From Paguma larvata (taxonomy: Eukaryota > Chordata > Mammalia > Carnivora > Viverridae), in the NCBI GenBank assembly GCA_030068075.1, contig CM057837.1:26771089-26835088 (forward strand): 64,000 nucleotides of DNA, read 5' to 3'. How positions within the stretch are numbered: the first letter of the stretch is position 1; each line of letters begins with the position of its first letter. A program made the translations under genes and the position numbers. A model generated the notes under the pieces. It saw only the letters and a list, made by a program, of their open reading frames with translations. It did no database searches and had not been told where the DNA came from. Below, in pieces: positions 10,094 through 20,742 of this stretch.

Positions 10094-10985
10094 CATGACG
10101 TCTTTGATGACCAGAGGCTGCTGTAACTTTTAGAGATACTGGTAGATGGGAAATACTCTAACCTTTTATTTTCATGGTTGGTTGTTTCTAATAAGAAAGA
10201 ATACCATCCCTCCTGATGTGACATTTTCCTAGTACTGTTTACATTCAAATGTCCTTCAGCCCAGCCATTATGTACATAAAGGGAAGCTGTTTTTGAGCAC
10301 TAACACATTAGATGTATCTCCAAAAATGAGAAGCAGCTTTCCTAACTATAGATAACAGAATATGCCTTCTAAAACAGGGCTTCCCCAGGAAAAGGATTTT
10401 GTATAAGAAGAAAAAAATGGCCATTTATACCATGTGTAGAAAGATATGTGGAAAATGCCCAGATGTCCCATGAATCGCTTAAATTATTCATGGTCAACTT
10501 GCTTTCATGGTGCATTTGGACCAACATGGCTTTTCATTGTTCCAGCAACAAATTAAAGAAGTCATCTATCTCGTTTATAAAGATTTTTTTTGGTGAGGTT
10601 ATCCATTGATTGGATGTCCTCTTATCTAATGCAATTAACAGTGGTTATCAGTCAGTTAATTGAAACAATTGGCTAAAGTAGGGAATTACAAAGATGCATA
10701 TGAGGACTACACTCAAAATAGTTTGCATTTACTTAAAACTCATAAATGTACATTAGTTTACTAATATGAGGCCTATCGTGAGGCCTTTTCGGTGAGTGCG
10801 GGCTCATTGATTGCATTTTCCACATTGGTTTTCCCCACATTCAACAAATCAATAAGGCATGGCCTATCATTTCAAGAGTTAATTTCTTTAAACTAGAACA
10901 AAGTAACTGTGAAGAAATTTAAGTGCAAGATTATTCTAGATGCAATTTTTGCCCATCTTGTAGAGTTTTGTCTTCCACCACTAAT
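10094..10985. other. Non-repeat block, candidate conserved noncoding element
   Basis: From about 10240 to 10980 there is no recognisable repeat. Motif-like words are dense: GCAATTAACAGTGG (10631), CAGTTAATTGAAACAATTGG (10653), CCATTGATTGGATG (10603), GCATATGAGG. A regulatory role is inference. Confidence 0.4.
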
Positions 10986-11001
10986 AGAATATTAAAAAAT
11001 T

Positions 11002-11263
11002 GGGGCGCCTGGGTGGCTCAGTCGGTTAAGCAGCCGACTTTGGCTCAGGTCATGATCTCACAGTCTGTGAGTTCAAGCCCCGCGTCGGGCTCTGTGCTGA
11101 CGGCTCATAGCCTGGAGCCTGCTTCAGATTCTGTATCTCCCTCTCTCTCTGCCCTTACTTTGCTCACTCTATGTCTCTCAAAATAAAAAAAAAATTGAAA
11201 ACAATAAGTAAATAATAAAAAAGGTCATTGATTGTGGGAAGAGCAATACCTGTTAAAAAAAAA
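11002..11263 (+). mobile_element. CAN-SINE with 32-bp 3' transduction
   Basis: The SINE runs from GGGGCGCC at 11002 to its A-rich tail ending at about 11222. It is followed by 32 bp of unrelated sequence (11223-11254), then nine A (11255-11263), then the target duplication. The duplication AGAATATTAAAAAATTG is exact over 17 bp at 10986-11002 and 11263-11279, so the unrelated 32 bp arrived with the SINE. This is the layout of read-through transcription past the source element's tail. Confidence 0.9.
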
Positions 11264-11279
11264 GAATATTAAAAAATTG

Positions 11280-11522
11280 GGACGCCTGGGTGGCTCAGTC
11301 AGTTGGACGTCTCACTTCAGCTCAGGTCATGATCTCACCGTTTGTGGGTTTGAGCCCCGCGTTGGGCTCTGTGCTGACAGCTCAGAGCCTGGAGCCTGCT
11401 TTGGATTCTGTGTCTCCCTTTCTCTGCCCCTCCCCCACTCGTGCACGCGCATGAACACGCGCGCGCGCGCTCTCTCTCTCTCTCTCTCTCGCTCTTTCTC
11501 AAAAATGAATACACATTAAAAA
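11280..11522 (+). mobile_element. Second CAN-SINE in tandem at the same junction
   Basis: It begins GGACGCCTGGGTGGCTCAG directly at the right edge of the preceding SINE's target duplication. The tail contains an alternating CG/AC stretch and a (CT)n run at 11450-11492, then AAAAATGAATACACATTAAA. A degenerate third copy of the target (ATTTTAAAAAATG, about 11524-11536) follows, suggesting insertion into the same site. Felid body subtype. Confidence 0.9.
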
Positions 11523-11821
11523 CATTTTAAAAAATGCCTCACCCTTATCCAGCGTTTTCAAAGACTACTAGCTTTAGCTCAGAAGGCATTCCACATGCCT
11601 GGGGGCATTTGCTAAATATTTACAGATGTGTAAGAGAGCTTCTAGTTTAATGGATCTATTTGGAAGTAAGTATTGGGAGTTGATATTTTTGAAAAAGGTA
11701 CATTTGGGGGACATAATACTATACAGATAACGAAACCATTTTTGTAACATGTCATATGACCTAGAAAACAGTTCATGATACATTAAGTGAAAAAGCAGAT
11801 TATAACACGACAAGCATGATA

Positions 11822-12505
11822 TTTTTTTCCAAATGTTTATTTAAATTCTAGTTAGTTGACATATAGTGTAATATTGGCTTCAGGAGTAGAATTTAGTGAT
11901 TCATCACTTACATACAACATCCAGTGCTCATCACCACAAGTGTCCTCCTTAATACCCATCACCTCTCTAGCGCAGTGCCCACACATATCCCTCCATCAAC
12001 CCTCGGTTTATTCTCTATCGTTAAGAGTCTCTTGGGGTGCCTGAGTGGCTTAACTGGTTAAGCGTCTGACTCCTGATTTTGGCTCAGGTCATGATCTCAC
12101 AGTTCATGTGTTCAAGCCCCACGTCAGGCTCTGTGCTGATAGGGGATTCTCTGTCTCCCTTTCTCTCTGCTCCTCCTGTGCATGCTCTCTCTCCTTCTCT
12201 CTCTTCTCTCTTTCTCTCAAAAATAAATATATAAACTTTTAAAAAAAGAGTCTCTTATGGTTTGCTTCCCTCTCTCTTTTTTTCCTTCCCATATATTCAT
12301 CTGTTTTGTTTCCTAAATTCCACATATGAGTGAAATCATATAGTATTGTCTTTCTCTGACTTATTTCACTTAGCCTAATACATGTTAGCTCCCTCCATGT
12401 CACTGCAAATTGCAAGATTTCATTATTTTTGATGGCTAAGTAATATTCCATTGCATATATACCACATCTTCCTTATCCACTCATCAGTCAATGGACGTTT
12501 GAACA
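11822..12505 (-). mobile_element. 5'-truncated carnivore L1, itself carrying a SINE
   Basis: Minus-strand L1 3' end: poly(T) at 11822, 3' UTR, then the ORF2 C-terminus. The minus frame over 12239-12451 begins MEYYLAIKNNEILQFA, the conserved end of L1 ORF2, with frameshifts beyond. The target duplication ACAAGCATGATA (11810-11821) is matched by ACAAGCATAATA near 12506-12517. It lies inside the L1M above and is interrupted by the SINE at 12034-12245. Inactive. Confidence 0.85.
12034..12245 (+). mobile_element. CAN-SINE inside L1
   Basis: Head GGGGTGCCTGAGTGGCTTAAC. The body carries a deletion after GTGCTGATA, joining directly to GGGGATTCTCTGTCTCCC. The target duplication AAGAGTCTCTT is exact at 12023-12033 and 12246-12256. 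Confidence 0.93.
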
Positions 12506-12700
12506 ACAAGCATAATAATATCCCACGTTTGCAAAATCAGAAAATGCCTGTGCACAGAAGACTGGATATTAAGTTACTTAAAATACACTGGAATACCAAC
12601 AGAGTTTATCTGAATGGTGGAATTAAAGGTGATGTTTATTTTCTTTGTGCTTTTCTGTAATTTCAAAATTCATTTGTATTGAACAAGCATTCCTTCTGTC

Positions 12701-13390
12701 TTATCATAAAGGATACATTTTTGTTCTAAGCTAAAAAGCGGATTAGAGTTGTTTCTGGTAAATCTTTTATGGGGACTCCATCCAAGGGATTGTGGCTACT
12801 CTTTTGCACCTTTCACAAGGGACAGTCTGAGGAGGTGACGACCCCTTAAGTGAGATCCCTGAGTGAACTGGCTGCACCTTTGAAAATTGAATTCCTAGCA
12901 GAAGTACATGGCCCTCAATCTTAAATTCGCTCTAGATGCCGAAGACAGAGACTTGGGTGATGGATTTATAAGACTTAGTATTCTGCGACACTTTGTGATT
13001 CGAGGCAGAGAACCAGTTATTTTTTGGCCTTTGGGAAGTCTTTGATTTTTGAGAGAGAAGTTTAGGACCCATCCTACTTCATTCCAGGCCCCAAAGGGAG
13101 AAACGTATTTTGGGGAATTAAACTATGGCAGCTTCCCTACAACGCTTAAATATTTGAATAAAAAGTTTATGGAGCTCATGGCTATTTGGAAGTCCCTATT
13201 TTGATCAGAAGACCTTAGTGGACCCAGACCCAAATGTCTCTCTCCAGTGTTGGGAGGGGCTGTCCCATGGGCACTGGGGCAAGAGCGTCAACTGATAATC
13301 ACTTCCTGGAGATTTCGGCAACGCGTGTCCAAAGCTCTAAAATGTAACTCATTCTGACTCCATAATTCGACTCTTATTGTTTGTATCTTA
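12701..13390. other. Non-repeat sequence, no gene seen
   Basis: No recognisable repeat, exon or RNA gene. CpG is sparse and composition is mixed. Confidence 0.4.
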
Positions 13391-13394
13391 TTGA

Positions 13395-13760
13395 TATATA
13401 TCTTATAGCGATAATCAGGAAGGTACAGAAAGAGTTAAGAATGTTTACTGCAGAACTATTTACATCAATGGAAAATGGAAGATAAGTTAAATGTCCAACC
13501 ACAGAGGATTTAGTTAAACAAACGATATGTCCACAAATGCAAACTGTTAATTTATTAATAGTCAAGCTTCAGACGGACACTTTTTAACATGGGAAAAGCT
13601 CAGAACAGAAGAGTTATAAAATATTCAGTGATCGTGACTTTGTTTTACAAACAAAGGAAAAGCATGTGAGTCTGTAGAAAAATGTTGGAATGTGCCTCAG
13701 TGTTAACAGTCTACTCTTTGGTAAAATTATGAGCAATTTCCTAAAGACTTAATTTAATTG
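13395..13760 (+). repeat. Old L1M 3' ORF2/UTR fragment
   Basis: It follows the L1M order: 'actatttacatcaatgg', 'aaatgtccaaccacagagga', 'ttagttaaacaaacgatatg', then later 'aacatgggaaaagc'. Compare 28835-29110 and 11640-11821. Diverged. Confidence 0.6.
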
Positions 13761-13799
13761 AATTAAAATAAATAACATTCTAACGTAATAAAAAGGCAT

Positions 13800-14060
13800 T
13801 TAGCCAAAGCTATGACTCCTCCCCCTTCACTCCCCACTGCCAACTCCCGTCCCCAGATGCAACCCTGACCAGGGTTCTTGTGTTCTCTTCTAGAGACATT
13901 CTCTACATACTATGGGTGGGTTTGTATTTTCGTCATCATATACTTTTGTGTATCAAAAATTAAACAAATGTTTCAAAATGATGTTTTACTTTACATCATG
14001 TTCTAACCCTCCGCCAGTAATTTCCAACAGATCTTGAATTACCATTATATCCTATACATG
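13800..14060 (-). repeat. Probable L1M antisense fragment
   Basis: CCCCAGATGCAACCCTGACC, then CTTGTGTTCTCTTCTAGAGA, then CATTCTCTACATACTATG resembles the antisense of old L1M 3' ends ('ccccagaggcaaccactgttaccagtttcttgtgtatccttccagagatattctatgcat'). Confidence 0.5.
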
Positions 14061-14890
14061 AAACAGTGGCACAGACATTATTTAACAATCCATTTAATTT
14101 CCATTTATATCATGGAAAGGAAAACAGCTTCTTACGATTTTACTTAAATAACCAATTTTGATACTGTTCTATTAGTCTTTCTAATGGCATGAAGGCCCAG
14201 AAATTAAATCGTTCCACTTTCTTCTCCATAATTATGTACAATTAAAATGGTTACAGATCCTAAAGTTTTCTTCCAAGCTCTGGACCCTTCAACTGTCATT
14301 TTTTATTATCTGGAAGCCCAACACTTCTTAGTAACACTTTGTATACAGTGAGTTAAGTGAAAGAGGAAGTATTATATCTAACCGATGTGGGTGTTCTTTA
14401 ATTAATCTGAATTCGCTTTCGTGAGATGGGTACTAATTGTTTTCTTTGAAAAAAAATCACCATAGATGTGTGATTCTTCCATGCCTGTTGCTCTTCAAGC
14501 AAATAGTTAATTGCAGAAAACAGGAATGTTACCTTCTTCAAATAAATAATCAGCATTGCCTCAGAAGAGGTGGCTCCTCACCGAACTTTCTGGCTTGCAC
14601 GAACGGGAGGGGGCAGTGTTTGTGATCAGCAGTTTTTTCTGACTTTTGATGTTTGCTTTACATTTATTCCTAAGCTACGAGGAATAATTACAGCACGGAG
14701 CTGGAGTAACAAGGGCTTCATTTGTTTATTTTAAACAACTTCTACAGGCTACATACATCAAAATACCTGAAACTATAAGGGAGCAAGGTAAGAAACCTGT
14801 TCCTGTTTGGAAGGAGAGAGACAATGAAGCAAAATGATTGTCATTCATTCAAGATGACTTGATTCAGTGTAAATAGCTTATATGGAGATA
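14061..14890. other. Non-repeat AT-rich sequence
   Basis: No repeat or gene recognised. An open frame at 14437-14625 has no identifiable character. Confidence 0.4.
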
Positions 14891-14900
14891 GGCAGATTTA

Positions 14901-15107
14901 AGTATTTATTTATTTTTGAGACAGAGAGAGAGAGACAGAGCATGAGTCGGGGAGGGGCAGAGAGAGAGGGAGACACAGAATCCGAAGCAGGCTCCAGGCT
15001 CTGAGCTGTCAGCACAGAGCCCGACACAGGGCTGGAACTCACAGACCGTGAGATCATGACCTGAGCCAAAGTCGGCTGCTTAACCAACTGAGCCACCCAG
15101 GCCCCCC
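14901..15107 (-). mobile_element. CAN-SINE (SINEC_Fc type)
   Basis: Minus orientation, near the felid body consensus. Exact 10-bp target duplication GGCAGATTTA at 14891-14900 and 15108-15117. A moderately young insertion. Confidence 0.95.
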
Positions 15108-15117
15108 GGCAGATTTA

Positions 15118-16264
15118 GCTGCAATTACTGCACTTCACCCTCATTAAGCTCCCCCTTTCCAAGACGTAAGTGTTCTGAGCATTTAGAAACAAGTCTTCTC
15201 CTAACAAGAGCGACGAGGAGTCAAGTGCATTTGGGCATCAAGGTACAGCTGCGTAACTAACTTTAAAGAGATTCTTAGACCAATCTTCTCTTTCTTTAAT
15301 TTGTTCATGGCATGTTCAGGTTGCTTTTTAATGAATGTAAAACCTTCCGCGGGATCCTGCCCAAAACAAAAAGAACCGTAGGAAAAAAATGATTAAAACC
15401 TGGTCATCTATCGCACACTCTCTTTATTTACTTGGTATTTTTTTTCCATTAGGAAACAGGATAACATCTTTGAATCTAGTCAGTTGTGGCGTGTGCCGGT
15501 TGTATTATCTGTCTTTTTCATCCAAGTAAGCAGGGCTTCGAGTGGAATAAATGCCATGTGGCACACTGGTGAATTATGCATGCTTTCCCCCTCCAACAGT
15601 TCATGTACTTTGCTCGTTAGGGCTCCAAATATCTTCTTGTGCTTGACTTCATCATTTTGGACTCTGGCTTACACCTCTCCCGCAGACTACAGAGTTATTC
15701 TTTCACACATGGTGAGCAGAGGTAAAATACTGTGGGAAGAAAAACAACACAGAGTTTAAGTGATAAAAGCACGCCATAAGCCTTTTCCACTCGAAAAACG
15801 ATTTTCCGAACACTCGGTATCACGTGAACTTTATTTTAGCCCCAAATCTTCTTTGAGCACCACTGAGCTGTTTCATTACGGCTACATCAGATCTTCTACC
15901 CCGCACACACTTCCGAAGGGCTTGCAGCACTCACAGCAAGGGGTTAGAGGAATAACCGGTCCCCAGGTATTAGATGAGCTGCCCAAGCTGCATCTGGGGA
16001 CGCAGGTGACAGACCTGAAAAGTTGCATCCCTGTGCTGGCCGGAGGTGAGAGTCCCTGCTGGAGGCTTCAGAGAAGGCACGGAGCCTCGGGGAATGGAAG
16101 AGGCGTAAAAACGTATAAAGGTGGGCAGAAGCAGAAAGGGCCCTGAGGCCAAGGGCCGGTGTGAGCAAAGGCCCAGACGAGGAATCAGCAAGGAATGCTT
16201 GGGAACAGGTCGTATGCTGGATCTGGTGAGCAGTTATTGTTCCTCAGATACGAGAATGTCATTA
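15118..16264. other. Non-repeat sequence, no gene seen
   Basis: Two adjacent open frames (15484-15759 and 15760-16146) lie here, but neither has a recognisable domain, splice context or CpG-island promoter. The right half is somewhat CpG-retaining (16000-16200). Confidence 0.4.
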
Positions 16265-16281
16265 TTGAAGACTGTTGGAAG

Positions 16282-16498
16282 AGGGGCGCCTGGGTGGCTC
16301 CGTCGGTTGAGCGTCTGACCTCGGCTCAGGTCATGATCTCATGGTCCATGGTTTCGAGCCCCGCGTCAGGCTCTGTGCTGACAGCTCAGAGCCTGGAGCC
16401 TGCTCGGATTCTGTGTCTCCCTCTCTCTCTGCCCCTCCCCCACTCATGCTCTGTCTCTCTCTGTCTCAAAAATAAATAAAAATTAAAAAAAAAAGTAT
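16282..16498 (+). mobile_element. CAN-SINE (SINEC_Fc type)
   Basis: Head GGGGCGCCTGGGTGGCTCCG. Target duplication GAAGACTGTTGGAAGA (16266-16281) against GAAGACTGGTTGGAAGA (16499-16515), differing by one inserted base. Confidence 0.95.
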
Positions 16499-16515
16499 GA
16501 AGACTGGTTGGAAGA

Positions 16516-17135
16516 TACGCCTTTGGGGTTGGTTCTCAAACAGTCCTAGGTGTTTGGCCCGTCTGCTCTGACGGATAGTGTTCCTGTAGGATGGCTAGCG
16601 AGGGTGGAGGGTCCCCTGGGCCCCCGGTGCAGAGCAAACAACGTGGCCCATGTGGTTCAGCGTGGACAGTCTCCCCTCACCACCCCCTGGACTCCCCAGG
16701 CTCAGGCAAGAAGTAGGATTCTTAGTGGAAAGAGCACGGTCAGGGGGACAGGCCCCACCCAGGTTCGTGCCCTTTCTGTAACCCTGCGCCTCGTCACTCC
16801 TTGGTCACTCCTTGGACTCCCAAAGAAACCTGCTGGGAAGACCAGCTGAGAAGCAGTGAGGGACTCCTCCTTTCTCTTCCCTTATACCATCGAAATCAAG
16901 TTCAATTTTTTTCTAAGTTCGTTTTTTAAAAATTTGTATTTCCACCACGTTTTAATGAAGCCATCTAATTTTTTCCCCTAGCTTGACAATTTTGATGATT
17001 TTTCCTAAGCGAGGCGTGCGTATGACCTTTAAGGCCAGAGAACCCAGGGATTTGGAGAACTTGGCCTGGTACGGCTCTGGTGACGAGGCACAGTGGTAAT
17101 GACGAGGTCGGTCATGATCGCTCTGCTTCATTGGT
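16516..17135. other. Non-repeat sequence, no gene seen
   Basis: It contains an 11-bp tandem (TCACTCCTTGG twice, about 16795-16816). The 162-codon minus frame covering 16952-17440 runs into a MIR and has no family features. Confidence 0.4.
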
Positions 17136-17310
17136 CTCTTGCTACATGCCAGAAGTCCACATCTATGAACTAATTTGATGTTCATAATGACCCGTGAGGC
17201 AGTCGCTACTGTCTCCATGATGATGAGAGTGAGGCCCAGAGGGGTGAAGCTTCTTGGGCAGGGCTGGGTAGCGAGCGTAGAACAGAGGGCTGGACATGTG
17301 CCCGGTGGGC
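17136..17310 (-). repeat. MIR SINE
   Basis: Antisense MIR order: CTACATGCCAGAAG, 'AATGACCCGTGAGGCAGTCG', 'GAGAGTGAGGCCCAGAGGGG', 'GGGCAGGGCTGGGTAGCGAG'. Diverged. Confidence 0.7.
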
Positions 17311-17682
17311 TGCTCCCGAGGGCCTGCCTTACCACCGGGCATGTGACCTCTGTGTGAGCTCGGGCATGAACTTGTTCATTCGGTTCTTCATTCGGGGATG
17401 CTCTGTTAGGCGTGGCAGGCACACTGGAGAAAACAGGCAAGGAATCAGCGGCTCTAACACAGGGGATACGAGCGACGGGAGGAATGACCAGCCCCTGCGC
17501 CGTGTGAGCCCAGAACCAGGGCGTCCAAGCAGACCGTGGACTGGGGAGAAGAAAGGAGCATCGGGGAAAACCTTCCAGAGTAAGAGAGCCTTAAGTATTG
17601 GTTAGATCAGAGGGGAAACAGGGCGTGAGACGCAAAATAAGGAAGTTGTTTCGACCCTCTGCGTCCGCGGCTTTTTCTTCTT
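17311..17682. other. Non-repeat, relatively CpG-rich sequence
   Basis: No exon or promoter recognised. CpG is commoner than in the flanks but below island density. Confidence 0.4.
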
Positions 17683-17697
17683 AAAATGCAGGAGGCG

Positions 17698-17894
17698 TGG
17701 GATGCCTGAGTGGCTCAGACGGTTAAGTGGCTGACTCTTGATTTGGGCTCCCGAGCCGTGAGATCAAGCCCTGAGTCAGGCTCTGCACTAGTAGTGCCTG
17801 CTTGGGATTCTCTCTCTCCCTCTCTCTCTGCCCCTCCCCTTCTCGAGCTCTCTCTGTCTCTCAAAATAAACATTAAAAAAAAAAAAAAACCAAT
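17698..17894 (+). mobile_element. CAN-SINE, older subtype
   Basis: Head GGGATGCCTGAGTGGCTCAG, body ending in TGCCTGCTTGGGATTCTC, poly(A) tail. Target duplication AAAATGCAGGAGGCG (17683-17697) against AAAATGGAGGAGACG (17895-17909). Confidence 0.94.
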
Positions 17895-17909
17895 AAAATG
17901 GAGGAGACG

Positions 17910-18475
17910 ATTTCAGGGTTGCCATGAAAAGTAGAGACATAAAGCATGTCAGTTGCCTGGAATGGCGCCCGGCACACAGTAGGCCCTCAGCCAGCGGGAG
18001 GCCCGCTAACCAGGAAGAGAAGTAAACGGGTCTAAGGCTCGTTTGACCGTCTCAGGGCTCAAATATTATAGGTAGTAGCAGAAGTGGGGGTGTGGGCAGC
18101 AGGAGGGGACAGGGACTGTCGCCAGAGGGGAGTGAGAACGTGGGAGAGCCGAGGCCACGGCTGTCTGGGGTTGGAGGTACACGACCCAGCGAAACCTGAG
18201 CAGGCTCACGGACGCGTCCACCTGTCCCCTCGAAGAGCAGACTGGCAGGCAGAGCCAACCAGAGGGAGATAAAAGATCCCTCACGAAGCGAGCTAACGTG
18301 CTTGGAAAAGGTCACTCACCGACCAAGTCCAGTGCCCCAGGTGTAATACTAAAAAGCTACCCTGAGAAGCGGGCTCCTAGTTAGCCATAGTGACCCTGTG
18401 CTTTGTTTTGGCGGTGTCGCCTCGCTAGAAAATAACGGATTTTCCCCCTTATTAGTTGGAAATAAAAAAATAACG
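17910..18475. other. Non-repeat sequence, no gene seen
   Basis: 17960-17995 (CCCGGCACACAGTAGGCCCTC) looks like the tail of an old L2/MIR element. The rest is unassigned. Frames of 62-87 codons are not convincing. Confidence 0.4.
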
Positions 18476-18477
18476 CC

Positions 18478-18650
18478 TGCTGCCTGGGTTGGATCCTAGC
18501 ACTGATACTCGACGTTGTGTCATCTCTGGCCTGTCCCTTACCTCTCTATGCTTCTGAGCCTCTAGGAAATGGAGAAAAATGGTGCTGAAGTATACTATTT
18601 TCTGTAAGATCTGTCTGAACCCTCAGCGGACAGCTGCTAAATGTCGCTGA
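18478..18650 (+). repeat. MIR SINE
   Basis: CTGCCTGGGTTGGATCCTAG, CACTGATACTCG, then CCTCTCTATGCTTCTGAGCC and AAATGGAGAAAAATGG, in MIR order. Confidence 0.7.
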
Positions 18651-18654
18651 TGAT

Positions 18655-18835
18655 CCGTTTGCCGAGTACTCTGCAGGGCCAAGTGTTAGGCTGGGCGCCA
18701 CACGTGGGCTGGCTCAGAGTTCTCACTGCAGCCTCGAGAGGGAAGGAGATGGAGGCCCAGAGAGGTGAAGTACCTCGGCCAAGGTCACACAGTGAAGAAG
18801 TGCCTGGACCCAAGTCTTCTTTGCTTTCATTTCGC
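18655..18835 (-). repeat. MIR SINE
   Basis: Antisense MIR: GGAGGCCCAGAGAGGTGAAG, GGCCAAGGTCACACAGTGAAG, CCTGGACCCAAGTC. It is head-to-head with the preceding plus-strand MIR. Confidence 0.75.
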
Positions 18836-18869
18836 TCCTGCCAGGCCATACCGGGGTTCGGTGCAGACC

Positions 18870-19680
18870 CTCGGGAACAGCGTGTTAATGATTTGAACAG
18901 AAAACTCAATGAGAGCTTAAAAAACAAAAACAAAAACAACAACAAAAGCCTCTTTTGCGTTATTCACTTCTCGTTTTAAGTGGCAACGACACAGTCCACA
19001 GCCTGAAAGATACTCGCACCGCCTCAGTACAAATGTGTTCATTTGTCGTTTGTGGATGGTTTTATTTTTAGATTAATGAAGATCCAAATTACACCATCGA
19101 AGTGCAATCATCCTGATAGTCCTTATCACGCTTTGCTCATTATCACTTCATTTATATTTATGATGAAGAACAGATGGTCCCAATGTCATATTTCAATGTG
19201 TATCATATCCAGCTAAGAGGAAATATCTCATATTAGCTGCACTTATCAAAATATTTGTACTTAACAACAACAGAAATCTGAGCTTATGTACTATCTTGTC
19301 ACCATGTCGTAGCTACCATTTAGAAAAGACCATTTAAATTAGATATGCGAGGGAGAGATGTATCATTCATTACTAGTGAATGAATGCGCTGAACTCTGAA
19401 CAGCAATTATGGGTTAGTTGTAAGGAGAGAATCATTAAGCTTGAATGAAAAACAGCAATTAGAATCTGTTGTCTTTGTGGCATGCTCAGACTTTTTTCAT
19501 TTAAGCCGCCTGCAGCACTCGCAAGGAAAGGACATAACAGGTGACGGAGCAAACGGAGCTAGTGACAGACAGACAAAGAGCATGGTCACCAAATTTATAA
19601 CCCCACCTCCTTTCCTAAATGGTAGCCATAAGGAGAAGAAGGCCAAGAAAAACCTTTCTGAGGTGAATTCTAGAGCCTTC
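18870..19680. other. Non-repeat block, candidate conserved noncoding element
   Basis: 18970-19440 is AT-rich and repeat-free, with words such as AGATTAATGAAGATCC, ATCATCCTGATAG, CTTATCACGCTTTGC and TTATGATGAAGAACAG. The clean sequence and motif density suggest constraint; this is inference. Confidence 0.4.
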
Positions 19681-19699
19681 TAAAATAATGCTTTGTTGG

Positions 19700-19912
19700 A
19701 GGCGCCTGGGTGGCTCCGTCGGTTAAGCATCCGACTTCAGCTCAGGTCATGATCTCGGGGTTCGTGGGTTTGAGTCCTGCATCGAGCTCTGTGCTGTCAG
19801 CTCAGAGCCTGGAGCCTGCTTCCGATTCTGTGTCTCCCTCTCTCTGCCCCTCTCCTGCTCACACTCTCTCTCTCTCTCAAAAATAAATACACATTAAAAA
19901 AACTAAAAAATA
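19700..19912 (+). mobile_element. CAN-SINE (SINEC_Fc type)
   Basis: Head GGCGCCTGGGTGGCTCCGTC. Target duplication AATAATGCTTTGTTG (19684-19698) against AATAATACTCTGTTG (19913-19927). Confidence 0.94.
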
Positions 19913-20039
19913 AATAATACTCTGTTGCATGCTTCATGTTGCCGAAGGTCTCAGAGAGTGAGGAGATGTAAGCGTCTCCTGTTCCTGAGAGAAGCAGCCC
20001 AAAGTTTACCTGTGATCTGCTTGTCACATAGGGGTTGGT

Positions 20040-20335
20040 TAACACGCAGTGAGCATCTATTACGTCCTAGGCCTAGGAAGGATACGAAGAGGCATAAAAT
20101 ATGTTCTCTGACCTCAAGAAATGTATAGTCTCATGTGAAACCCGGTTGTAATAGCAAATAGCCCTGATGACCAAAAGAATGTGCAGGCATGGTGCCAAAG
20201 CGGCCCAGACGGAAGGGTTATCTCCATTCGCGGGAGTCAGGAAGGGTTCCATAAAGACAGTCTAGATCAGGATTCCAAAGGCTGAATAGAAGCTCCGCAG
20301 CGGGAGTGAGGGGTATTCAGTGAGGGAGCAGTTTG
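20040..20335 (+). repeat. Old LINE-associated repeat fragment
   Basis: AGTGAGCATCTATTACGTCC, GAAGGATACGAAGAGGC, 'TGTTCTCTGACCTCAAGAAATG' and 'GGAAGGGTTCCATAAAGACAG' follow the common ancient repeat that reads 'tattgagcacctactatgtgcc ... ctgccctcatggagcttac ... ggaaggcttcctggagg'. The family is not certain. Confidence 0.45.
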
Positions 20336-20570
20336 CTGGAACGGTCAAGAGTTCCGTTTTGGCGCCAGGCAGACAGGTCTTGAATTTTAGTTCTTCTAAC
20401 TGTTCGCTAGTTGTGTGAACCTGGGCGAGTCCTTTATTACTCTGTGCCTAAGTTTCCCCGAGGTATAAAATTGGGCTAACGACAGGATCTATTTCCTAAG
20501 GGTGTTGTGACACAGTCGGCACGCGGTGCCTGGCACAGAGTGTGCGTTCAGCTAACCTTAGCTCTTATTA
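20336..20570 (+). repeat. MIR SINE
   Basis: GTCAAGAGTTCCGTTTTGGC, CGCTAGTTGTGTGAACCTGG, CTCTGTGCCTAAGTTTCC, AAAATTGGGCTAACGACAGG, CGCGGTGCCTGGCACAGAG: nearly full-length MIR in plus orientation. Confidence 0.88.
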
Positions 20571-20742
20571 GCATTCCAGGCACAGGGGAAGCCATGAGCA
20601 AAGGCTTCGAGGTGTGCAGACACCTGAAAACACGTGTGTTTTCCCAGGATGCATACTTGTAGCAAATGTCTATAATTGTGTCACCAGAAGGGCCCAGAAA
20701 GGATGAAAAAGTAAGTGACATTACAAAATCTTTAAAGTCTTA

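Larger units (their letters stand above)
11600..12700 (+). repeat. Ancient L1M 3' region, split by a younger L1
   Basis: The left part (about 11640-11821) includes CATTAAGTGAAAAAGCAGATT and CAAGCATGATA. The right part (about 12506-12700) continues with AGAAGACTGGATATTAAG, GGTGATGTTTATTTTC and TTCTGTAATTTCAAAATTC. This is the order found in the 3' end of old L1M elements (agcatgatccc...gactggaaggatat...tttttattttctt). The gap is the inserted L1 at 11822-12505. Confidence 0.7.

Noticed and set aside
16952..17440. 162-codon minus-strand open frame
   Set aside because: It overlaps a diverged MIR, starts and ends without gene context, and resembles no family.
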